64,000 bases of DNA from Pegoplata infirma (taxonomy: Eukaryota; Arthropoda; Insecta; Diptera; Anthomyiidae): positions 85,435,904 to 85,499,903 of the forward strand of contig OY992538.1 in NCBI GenBank assembly GCA_963921195.1, read 5' to 3'. Both the position numbers and the translations under genes were made by a program. The notes below the pieces were generated by a model. That model was not told the DNA's origin. It searched no databases and saw nothing but the letters and a program-made list of their open reading frames with translations. Below are positions 44,903 to 54,741 of this stretch, piece by piece. Each line of letters starts with the position of its first letter. The stretch's first letter is position 1.

Positions 44903-46590
44903 CACTCAAAATAATACATTAGTAGATTTACTAACCCGAGTAAAAAAGAAATGATATAGTCATATACAATATTGTATAGGAATATAGATTTGTATATGTT
45001 TATATCTGACACTATATGTTTCTAGATAAAATTATGTATTGGAAAAAATATTTCAATAATTTCCAATATAGTCTCAGATAATGTTATATATTATTATATG
45101 TGGTCACATATGTTATTATATATGCCGTATATAAATATACAAGATTGGCCAAATTAAATACAACTCCACATATAAATATATATGGTACCATGTCAAATAA
45201 TATATTATTATATTACAACAAAAAAGCAAAAATTTTCTAAGTTAATTTTGATATTATTTTATGTAATTTTATACAAAAAAAAATCAAAATTGTTGAAAAG
45301 AAAAACAAATAATAAAAATTATAACAAAAATTAATTTATATTTTTACCAAATTAAAATAATTAAAAAAAAAAAAACAAAACTTTGAAGATTGTTGCTAAT
45401 TCTAATTTTAATATAACCCAAAAAGAAAAAAAAACCTAAATGAATTCAGTAACTACATAAAAATATTTGTTTTAAGTTTTAAAATTTATGGTCCAAATTT
45501 TTTTTTTTTAATTTATATGAAATATCAGATTATTTAATTTTTAATATAATTTGATAAAATTTTACAAATCCACATTAGACCAAAATTCGGATCTAATTAA
45601 ATCTAACAATATCATATATGATATTATTAGACAATTTTAGATAATTTCTGATACAGCCAATTTTGAGATCAGATTAGATCAATTAAGAGCTGCTACCAGA
45701 TTAATTAAGATATAATTACATAAAGGACCAGATTATTTTTTTTACTCGGGAATTTGTTTTTTTTTTTTGCTAATGGTAGTAAGCTAATCTTTAGCAAATT
45801 TTTAGTTGAGATTAGCATGTTAGCAAAAATTTCTTGTAAACTTCATTTAGCGCATTAGCAATTTTAAGCAAAATTTAAACCAATTTTTTTTGCTAAATTT
45901 AAAATTGAGTTGACCAAATTTTTACAAGCTTTTTTGCTAATATTAGCAAAATAAATGTTAATTTTTTTTTATTTTCAGAAAACTTAAAATGGCGCTATCT
46001 CGGAAACTAAGCCAGATGGCAAAATGGAGGCCAATTTTTGTTTTCGGGCTCAACATAGTATCGTCGGTCCACTTCACATGTGTGGACCCTAAGTTAGGAC
46101 CCAACTTTGGATCAAAAAAAGTTCCCGAAAATTTTAAAATGCTCATATCTCGGTAAATATTGCCGACACAACAAAAAGTCCAAAAGCATTTTTGTAGCTT
46201 TAAATACGTAGAACAAAATAACAAAGCTCGATTTTCGAAGTTATCGAGCTTTTTAATTCTCAAAACCCCAGTGGTCCCCTAAAATCACGTATCTCAAAAA
46301 CTAAGCAATTTGGAAACTTTGGATCAAAGACTATAACGATTTTTAAAGAACCCAACTAGATCTAGGCCCATTGGGGTCTGGACCTATCGGGTCCGAACCC
46401 AATGGGGTCCTCAAATATGTATGAACTAAGTTGAAATAAAAAAAATAAAAAAAATAAATTAACTAATTTTTGGCAAAACATTTTTGCTAACTTTACCAAA
46501 AAAATTGTGGGTTCAAAATCAGAAAATTTTCTTGTAGGTTTACAAGCTTTTTTTGCTAACATTACGGTTTTTTTTTTTTTTTTTTGAGTG
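44903..46590. mobile_element. CACTC-terminus element, third large copy
   Basis: Bounded by TA-CACTCAAAATAATACATT and TTTTTGAGTG-TA. It has 'ttagcaaaattt' phrases like the other copies, no H1-like segment that I can see, and an inserted MITE (44935-45750). A more GC-balanced block (45960-46430) carries three 'atctcggaaactaagc' phrases. The minus-strand frame at 45958-46263 there has no recognisable motif. Confidence 0.75.
44935..45750. mobile_element. 816-bp CCCGAGTAAAAA / TTTTTTACTCGGG MITE, AA duplication
   Basis: Terminal inverted repeats are clear and AA stands on both sides (44933-44934, 45751-45752). The interior is rich in 'atataatatgata' phrases. It is nested in the CACTC element. Confidence 0.78.
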
Positions 46591-46592
46591 TA

Positions 46593-47380
46593 GAAAAATC
46601 TCAGTTTTTGAGACATTTTTTCTATAGAAAAAACTACACTGAATCTATGATTCTTTTCAGATTACAATACATTTTTTCTATAAAAAAATGTTTAAATTCA
46701 AAAACATTTTTTCTATAGAAAAATTTTGAGATTCTTAGACATTTTTCCTAGAAAAAATACTCATATTATGTCCTTTCCCTATTTCCTTTTTATCCATCAT
46801 CTTCTCAGATTTTTTTGAACGAAACATTATCAGCTATAAGGGTTCAAGTTGAAAAAATGCAGAAGAAAAATTGAATTTCTGAAAATTATAGACATTTCTG
46901 GTATTTCCCATACCGGTTTCAAATACCCCAGTTAGTGTCATCATCAGTAGGATTTTAAATGTCGGTTTGTCTTGTTAATGAAAACTGTTTTTTATATATG
47001 TGAATATTTATAGTTTCTACAGAATAAATTTTGACAGTTTCCAACACTACAATTCTATTTCTAGCAATCTCAACCTCACTTCATACTTTCTTTCAACTTT
47101 TTTGTCTCTTACATTATTTCGCAAGGAAAACTCACAGATTTTTAATAAAAAAACTCTCAAATTTTTCCTATCTAAAAAACTGTAAAATTTTCCTTTAAAA
47201 ATTTTTTTGGTTTTTAAAATTAGGAAAATTCTCAATTTTTTCCTATAGAAAAATTCCCAAATGTTTCGTTTAGAAAAATTCCCAAATCTTTCGTTTAGAA
47301 AAATTCCCAAATCTTTCATATATAATTCACGGACTTTTTTCATTTATAAAAATTTTAACATTTTGAGACATTTTTCTTTT
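46593..47380. repeat. 35-bp array with a unique block
   Basis: Array units lie at 46593-46790 and 47130-47380. 46830-47120 is mostly unique. Overlapping frames at 47047-47343 consist of the array (FSKRN and FLNER repeats) and are not genes. Confidence 0.55.
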
Positions 47381-47690
47381 ACACTCAAAAAAAAAAAAAA
47401 TATTGTAAAACTAGCAAAAAAAATGGTTAAAATTAGCAAAAAAAATGTAGTTTTGGACGTTGCAAACATTTTGCTAATATTGGCAAAACCATTTCGCTAA
47501 TCAAAAAATTAGGAAAAAAAATGGTAAAATTACAAGAATACCATTTTATTTTTGTAAAAAATCAACCTTGTAAAATTATCAAAAAATATGGTAAGATTAC
47601 CAAGAAAAAATGAAACAGTTTTTTTTAGTAAATTTTTTTCTCTCTGATTAGTAGTTGATTTAAAATTTTGTGAATATACTAACAATTTTG

Positions 47691-47862
47691 TAGCCTATTT
47701 TTGAGCACCACGTTCTTTAAATATAGTAATAGCAGCATCAACCATTACTTCAGTTGTTGGATGGTTTCTTCGGCTTGATGGTGGCAGCATCATATTTTGC
47801 CGTCTTCTCAGCAGCTGTAGTTCCTGTAACTGGATTTCCAACAACATCAAAATCCAAAATGA
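47691..47862 (-). pseudogene. Captured histone H1-like fragment, copy 2a
   Basis: The minus strand reads DFDVVGNPVTGTTAAEKTAK, then KPKKPS. After a one-base shift it reads HPTTEVMVDAAITIFKERGA, ending in TAG. It preserves the HPTT motif lost in copy 1a and lacks an in-frame path through the whole segment. The plus-strand frame at 47754-47954 is its shadow. Confidence 0.75.
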
Positions 47863-48101
47863 TTTTTTTTTTTTACTTAAACACTTTCAACAAAAATTTT
47901 AGAGAACAACACAGCACTTTTTTTATTTTTTTCCGTCATTTTTTTTTAGCTTAAGTAGAACAAATGAGATTTGCGTAGTAGTCTATACAAAAAATTTCTT
48001 ATATTTTCACGTAAAACTTGTAAAAAATTACCATTTTTTTCGAATTTTTAATTTTTTTCACATGTATTTAAAAAAAAAAAAATGGATATTGAAGATTAGA
48101 T

Positions 48102-48692
48102 TAGAGATAGACATGAGCAGATTAGAGCGTGATTCACGCGTGATCACGCGTGAGTGTGACTGAACTAAATTTTACTCACGTGATTGTGAGTGAGTGTGAG
48201 TGGTGAAAAAAATTGCGTGAGTGAGTGTGCGTGAGTAAAATTTTTGCGTGAGTGAGTGTGCGTGAGTCGATTTTTTTTGCGTGAGTTTGGGTGATTTATT
48301 TTCTCTTCATATTTCCTTTCGTTCCAAAAAAAATCAACAAACAAAATTTTAAAATTTGGCTTTACTTAAGATTTCGTCCCGAAAAAAGCAAAAAAAATAA
48401 ATAAAATTTCGCTGAACTTTAAATTTTGCTAAAAATTTTAAAAGACTTTTGAAATTTAAGCTTTTGAAATTTTATTTTGTATAAATAAAAGTTTCGTGAG
48501 TGTGAGTCAACGTGAATGTGAGTAAAGCTTGCGTGAGTACACGTGAGAGTGAGTTGTATTAAATTTACTCACGTGAGTGTGAGTGAGTGTGAGTAGAAAA
48601 AATATGCTTGTGAGTGAGTGTGCGTGATTAAAAAATTCCTGTCGTGAGCGTGAGTGAGTGTGAGTCCAAAATCACTCACGCGCCCATCTCTA
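48102..48692. mobile_element. 591-bp hAT-type MITE, 8-bp duplication GATTAGAT
   Basis: The ends are TAGAGATAGAC and GCCCATCTCTA. GATTAGAT stands at 48094-48101 and 48693-48700, while copy 1 of the host element has it once (43499-43506). An 8-bp duplication with TAGAGATGGGC-like ends fits hAT. The interior is built of CACTCACGTGAGTG and 'gtgagtgagtgtgcgtgag' phrases. Confidence 0.9.
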
Positions 48693-48861
48693 GATTAGAT
48701 ATTTATGTATGTGTTAAAATAAAAATAACTTAATTTTTCAAAATTATCTACATTTTATTAACAATTTATGTGCCAAATTTTAAAAAAATTTCGTATAAAA
48801 TTAGCAAAATAAATGGTAAAATTAGCAAAAAAAAATATGGTAATAAATACGAAAAATTGTG

Positions 48862-49018
48862 AAGCCTATTTTTGAGCGCAACGTTCTTTAAAGTTACTAC
48901 TAGCATCATACATTCTTCCAGTTGATGGATGGCTACTTTGCTATGGTGTTGGCAGCATCATCCTTTGCCTTCTTCTCGGCAGCTGGACATTCAACAGCAG
49001 CAGAATCTGCAATAATTT
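48862..49018 (-). pseudogene. Captured histone H1-like fragment, copy 2b
   Basis: The minus strand reads ADSAAVECPAAEKKAKDDAA, then NTIAK and a stop; after a shift HPSTGRMYDASSNFKERC. The ADSAAV start resembles the SDSAVA beginning of fly H1. That suggests the capture included the start of the H1 coding region, but the ATG itself is lost (ATTATT in its place). Confidence 0.72.
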
Positions 49019-49319
49019 TTTTTTCACACTAGAACACTTTAGACAAATTTTTTTTTTCTAAATCTAAAAATTAAAAAGTATTACCTTTTCTTTAAGGAAA
49101 ACACTAATATGTTTGCAAAAAATTTTAGTAAAATAAAAAAAAAAAAAACTAGCAAGAAAATTTAGTAAAAATAACAAAAATTTTTTGTATTTTACCAATA
49201 GTAAATTGCCAAAAAAATCTGTAAAAATTAATTTTTACAATTTTTTTTGCTAAAGTTTGGTTGACGTAAATTACAACACCTTTTACTAATATTTTGACTA
49301 AGTTATTTTATTGAGTGTA

Positions 49320-49560
49320 AAGCCAAATCTTTAATATCTAAAGTCATTTGTTTAGTAGTTGTAAAAAGTACCAAAGTACCGTTTTTTAACCTTTGTTATC
49401 GTTTTTAAATAGGAATTTCCAAAAGTTTGGATTTTTTTAATGTTTTTTATCTTTATGAGCAATATTTTTTTCAAATCTTAAGATTTTAGGATAATTAGTT
49501 GGGGATATATGAAAAGTACCAAAGTTCTATTTAACTCCTTAATCCCGCTATGTTGGATAA
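49320..49560. repeat. Fragments of the 146-bp monomer family
   Basis: 'aaaaagtaccaaagtaccgt' followed by 'aggaatttccaaaag', then a second unit, as in the 22-25 kb array. Confidence 0.55.
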
Positions 49561-50045
49561 AAGTTTTTTGTAGCATCATCATTGTGGCGGATTATAAATT
49601 CGGTCTCGACCCAACAAAATTATGTTTCTTCTTTCACGACATATTCTAAATAAACAACTACAAAATAAGATTCAACTCAATAATAAAAAAAAATGCTGTA
49701 GTAGGGAACTTAAGCACGACTACCGTTTAATACAAGCACACACATGCTGCAGCAACTATTGATTGCCAAGAACAAAAAGTATAATGCGAGTACAATGTTC
49801 CTGCTAAAGTAGATTGCAAAAGTAAAAAAGAAAAAAACGAACAAAAAGTTAAGTGCCAAGAAAATCTTGGGTTCATTCATAAAATTCTTAAATACCCAAT
49901 ACAATAGTTGACCGACCCCATAGGAAACTCAAAAAAAAAAAAATTGTTTGGCCACTATGGACATATAAATCGGAGACTAAGGGAGGTATGTCAAAATGGA
50001 CAAAGTTTATAATGCTTTATAACTGTCAAAATCATTAGAATAAAC
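49561..50045. other. Unique sequence, no gene recognised
   Basis: Less repetitive than its surroundings. The minus-strand frame 49710-49904 is F- and L-rich and without motif. Confidence 0.4.
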
Positions 50046-50587
50046 GAAACAAGTCAAACAATTATACTCAACTTGGCCGAATACTCTTCAATGCAGAAAA
50101 AACAAGTTAAACATTTATATTCGGTTAATACCCTCCACAATTAAAATTTTTAAACAATTTGTTTTAAAATTTTAACTAAAAATATTTTATAAAATATATA
50201 TATTCAGTAACATTTTTTTTTTTAAGTGAAAAATTTTTTTTGAGTGCATTTTTTTCGTGACAAACTTATATATGGGGCATTCCATGTCAAATCGGACACT
50301 TGGAATAATTTTTTTTAGATTTTCCCAATTTGTTGACAGTTTTTAGTACCCTTCGAAAACTCCTTCGTGGTAAATTTTCAGATTTTTTTGATGATATAAA
50401 TTTTTTTAAAATTGGTAGTTTGTTCCTTTACTCAAACTTCTTTTACTCATAACTTCTACAAGAATGGTCCACATTTTAGTTTTTTTCAAAATTTTTGTTT
50501 TTTTACGTACTTTAAAAAAAAAATCCAAAAAATTTCTTAAAAGTGTTCTAGTATGCGATTTTTAAGTTTTAAAATTTAAATCTTATT

Positions 50588-51082
50588 AATTGTGTTTATA
50601 TATTGTTGGACTGTATATTCTATAACTGAATTTTTATTTAGTTCGGTTTGAGTCCATATTAATTATTTCTGAGAAATAATAATTGTTGTACAATGAGAAA
50701 ATCTGAAAAAAATCAAGTGACAATACAGGCTAAGTGGAGATGTCGACAGCTTTCGGAAGATGCCACCCTTCCATCATCAGCACTCCTTCGATTGCCACAC
50801 ACTTAATGTGTGTCAGATTAAAATTAGCCAATTCAATAATTCCAATTCTTAATTTCTTCAAAAGTTTCATTTAAATGGCTAATTTTAATCTGACACACAT
50901 TAAGTGTGTGGCAATCGAAGGAGTGCTGATGATGGAAGGGTGGCATCTTCCGAAAGCTGTCGACATCTCCACTTAGCCTGTGTTGTCACTTGATTTTTTT
51001 CAGATTTTCTCATTGTACAACTATTATTATTTCTCAGAAATAATTAATATGGACTCAAACCGAACTAAATAAAAATTCAGTT
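50588..51082. mobile_element. 495-bp palindrome with 14-bp target duplication
   Basis: Two arms of about 210 bp are nearly identical inverted copies ('ggtttgagtccatattaatt', 'gtggagatgtcgacagcttt', 'cacacttaatgtgtgtcag'). ATTTAAATCTTATT flanks it at 50574-50587 and 51083-51096. The opposite arm of the host palindrome (52068-52095) has the site once. The duplication is far longer than usual for cut-and-paste elements. Confidence 0.82.
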
Positions 51083-52155
51083 ATTTAAATCTTATTTTTG
51101 AAAATGTATGTACTTTTTGATTTTTTTGAAATTTTTTTGTGTAAAACTTCTATCGATTCCACAAATTTTTTGCCCAGTAGGATCGTGGGATAACGATTAT
51201 TACTGTTTTTTAAAAATTTTTCAAAAAATTTTATTGTAATTTTCCAATCTTAAAATCATTTATCTGCTCCAATGGTGCGGGTCATTTCCAAGACCGACCC
51301 CTTTTAATTTTTACCTCTAAATATTTCTTCGGAACAAACTAATACCCTATCTCCAATTTCTAAGGGGGCTCTCACCCAAAATGACATTTTGAAAATTTGC
51401 CCCAACCGCTCTAACTGCCCTAAGAGTGCCCTTAGAGCAATAAAATATATGACCGCCCCACAATATTTTTTTAGGGAGTGGAGATAGGGCGTAGGTATGT
51501 TTTTCAAAAATGTTGGAGGGTAAAAATAAATGGTGGTCGGTCTCCCTAAAGACCCCTCTCGGACGCACCATTGGACCGGTAGAAGCTGATTAAATAAAAC
51601 AAATTTACAAAAAATAAAAAAAATTTATGGGGACCACCTTAACAGTTAAAGATATAGGGTAGGTGTGTTCAAAGAAAATGTTTGGACTAAAAAAATATTG
51701 TGGGTTGGTCATACATTTTGTTGCTCTAAGGGCACTATTAGGGCAGTTAGAGCGGTTGGAGAAAATTTTAAAAAATGTCGTTTTGTGTGGGAGCCCCCTT
51801 AGAAATTGGAGATAGGGTATTAGTTTGTTCCAAAGAAATGTTAAGACATAAAAATTAATGGGGGTCGGTCTTATATAGGACCCCTCTATGACGCACCATT
51901 GGAGCAGTAGAAATGATTTTAAGATTGGAAAATTACCATAAAATTTTTTCAAAAAGTTTTAAAAAATAGTAATAATCGTTATCCCAAGATCCTCCTGGGC
52001 AAAAAAATTGTAGAATCGAAAGAAGTTTTACACAAAAAAATTTCAAAAAAATAAAAGAGTACATACATTTTCAAAAATGAGATTTAAATTTTAAAACTTA
52101 AAAATCGCATACTAGAGCTCTTTTAAGAATTTGTTTGGATTTTTTTTAAGAAGTA

Positions 52156-52906
52156 CACTCAAAAAAATAAACTGGTAAAACGCCATGTAAAATGCCTTGT
52201 AATCCCGTTCTACCAATATTTAACAATTTTCCTTGTTTTTTAACAAAAAATCTTGTACTTTGCTCAAACGAGAACTAAAGTTTTATTGGTAATTTTACAA
52301 GTTTATTTTCGTAATTGTATTCTATCATTTTGAAAGGTAATTTTACAAAAAAAAACTGTAATTTTACAACAAAGTTTTTATTACGAGGATTCTAGTTGAA
52401 TTACACAAAAAAACTGCTATTGTACAAAAATTATGTTATACGAGGATTATTGTTGTTTAACAAAAAAAAAAAATAAATTTTTTTTATTGAAAAATATTTA
52501 AAAAAAAAGTTGACAAAGTTTTGAAAAATTTATTACGAGGATTCTATTTAATTTACAAAAAAAAACAGTTATTTTACAAAAATGATTTTATTACAAGGAT
52601 TTATTTTGTTTAACAAAAAAAAATTTTTTTTGTAAATTTACTATTTTGATTTGTAAATTTACCATTTTTTTAAACATATTTAACATTTTTTCTTGTAAGT
52701 TTACCATTTATTTTTTTATTTTTCCTGTTTTAAAACAATATTTTTACCAATAAAATTGGTTATTTTACCAAATTTTGGCGCATTCAAATTACGAGGAAAT
52801 CCTCGTAATTTTACGAGAATTTTACCTACCACCTATTTTACGAGAATAGCCTCGTAAAATCAAGAGATTTTTTGGTAACTTTACAAGGGTTTTTTTTTTT
52901 TTAGTG
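52156..52906. mobile_element. CACTC-terminus MITE in palindrome arm, empty site visible
   Basis: The ends are CACTCAAAAAAATAAACTGG and TTTTTTTTAGTG, with TA on both sides. The other arm (50501-50512, 'ttttacgtactt') has one TA and no insertion. It is related to 10057-10573. The interior alternates 'cgaggattctag' and 'aattttacaa' phrases. Confidence 0.83.
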
Positions 52907-53645
52907 TACGTAAAAAAACAAAAATTTTGAAAAAAAAAATTTGCAATTTGGACCATTATTGAAGAAGTTATGATTAAAAGAAGTTTGAGTAAAAGCTAAG
53001 TAAGTTGTTCACCGGTGAAAAAAAATGTTTCGAAACATCAATTTATTTGTAGTGAAAATTTGACAGTCATATGTTTGGTTATGTTTCGCGCATCAGCATA
53101 CATAAAATACCTTAAATTAAAATTTTGTCGATGATTTTTGTCTATTTATGTGATATAATTAATGTTTACAGTGCCATACACTTATAATTACTTCATTTTA
53201 TTTCTGAATGTTAAATTTCACCGCTTTTTAAATGGTCTGTACAATTTAAAAAAATGTTGATTATAGTGTTGGTGCGTATTGATGCAACATATTCCGGGTT
53301 ATTTTGCCGGTTTTTCACCAGTGAACGGAATACCTCTTCAGCGAAATTTTTACGCTTTTGTAAAGCTAGTGTGAAATTTACGTTTTTTTTATATGGAGTT
53401 TGACAGATTTTCACGTGAAAACCGAGCTTACCCACCTAAAGGAACAAACTACCAATTTTTAAAAATTCCATATCTTTGAACGGGTCATCAAAAAAATCTG
53501 AAAATTTACCACGAAGGAGTTTTCGAAGGATACTAAAAACTGTCAACAATTTGGGAAAATCTAAAAAAAAAAATTATTCAAAGTGTCCAATTTAACATGG
53601 AATGCCCCATATAACCTCTATCACTAGGGTAGGGGATATAAATTG

Positions 53646-54689
53646 CAGGCACATCATGGATTTTAAAAAAAACAAAATTTTTTCTTAAAACTTAAAATGA
53701 AATCCCTAATTTGGGCGTTAAATGAAATCCCTAATTTTGGCGTTAAATCCCCAAGACTGACAATGCTGGTCTGAGGGTATACAATTATGTGAATTAATAT
53801 TCAAAACTCAGAATTTTCAGAATTTCAATTGTGCTCTTCGGAATATGATCTTTTCTTTAAAATAGAATTTTCCTATCGGGTTCAAAAACAATGACTACTT
53901 ATACCAAAAGACTTTGCTACATTTGTTTGGTTTGGTTTATGTTCAATTCTTGTTACATTTTTTGTTGTTCAAATGGCGTGCAACATACAATCTTTCGTTC
54001 ATTCATTCAAGTGTCCTTGTGGGTCTTGGTCGAACCGTGGTGCAGTAGTTAATTTATCTTGCATACCCTACAAACAGAAGGATAACCGATAAATATATTA
54101 GCATGTTTATAATATCATAACATTAACAGGTTTATGAATTTAATTCTTATCAACATTTACTAAACTTAATACCAAATAAATGATCATAAAATTACATTGT
54201 TCTACAAATTTTTTCATGTTTTATTATAGATATTATTAATTAAATGAAAAAATTCATAATTTAAAAATTTTTTATTTTTTATTAATTTGATTAAAATTTC
54301 ATTATTTAAATGAAAACTTTCATAAATTTAATGATGTATGTATTATGAAATTCAATCATATATCGTTAAAAAAAAAACATTTTATTTCATCAAAAAAAAC
54401 TTTTTTTCATAAAACTTTTTTCCTAAAATTTTTTTTTCTTCAAAATTTTTTTTCATAATTTTTTTTGTTCATTTAAAATTTTTTTTTGTTAAATTTTTTT
54501 TTTTGTTTTGTTTAAAAACTTTTTTTTATGCAACAAATCGAGCTCAAAGGTCAAACACACGAAAATAGCCATATTTTTATGAAAAACATTGAATTAATGG
54601 TGTTGTTTTTTTAATATATAGTTAAAAAGTGGTACACGAGTGGTTTTTAGTATAAGACGATATAATAAAAATTTTAAGGTTTTCAAAAA
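53646..54689. other. AT-rich sequence with a tRNA-like segment
   Basis: Runs of A and T with 'aatttgggcgttaaatgaaat' doubled near 53705-53750. No gene was seen. The tRNA-like segment is listed separately. Confidence 0.45.
54031..54092 (+). other. Degenerate tRNA-like segment
   Basis: A box TGGTGCAGTAG (54038-54048) is perfect. The expected B box near 54085 (gataaccgata) is decayed. It is probably an old SINE head. Confidence 0.3.
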
Positions 54690-54741
54690 TTAACCCTTGT
54701 AAACCTTTCGGGGTCAAAATGACCCAACTTTTACAAAATGA

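Larger units (their letters stand above)
47382..49317 (-). mobile_element. CACTC-terminus element carrying histone H1-like fragments, copy 2
   Basis: The ends are TA-CACTCAAAAAAA and TTATTTTATTGAGTG-TA. It is homologous to copy 1 over its whole core, but lacks the piggyBac-like insertion and instead carries a hAT-type MITE (48102-48692). Two H1-like segments lie on the minus strand at 47691-47862 and 48862-49018. Confidence 0.87.
50273..53609. mobile_element. 3.3-kb palindromic element, TGGGGCATTCCATG termini, TATA duplication
   Basis: Arms start TGGGGCATTCCATGTCAAAT and mirror it at 53609. They contain 'aactgtcaacaaatttggga'-like and 'aactccttcgtggtaaattt' phrases, and meet near 51590 with 'ccaatggtgcg' and 'gggcagttagagcggttg' inside. 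TATA lies at 50269-50272 and 53610-53613, inside the conserved TATATA of mini-me. The left arm carries the 50588-51082 insertion and the right arm the 52156-52906 CACTC element plus a unique part near 52990-53440. Frames at 51304-51952 are arm sequence. Confidence 0.88.
50046..53645 (-). mobile_element. mini-me element split by a 3.3-kb palindrome
   Basis: The 3' end, AACAAGTTAAAC with 'taccctccacaatt', is at 50101-50142. A second partial 3' end (aacaagtcaaac, 'ttggccgaata') is at 50050-50090. The body runs to 50272. The 5' end resumes after the palindrome as 'cctctatcactagggtagggg' (53616-53636). The GTCY tract is absent, so the copy is internally deleted. Confidence 0.75.

Noticed and set aside
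45958..46263. 101-residue minus-strand frame in a CACTC element
   Set aside because: Better composition than most, but it is interrupted by repeated 'atctcggaaactaagc' phrases and the related CACTC elements have no such frame.
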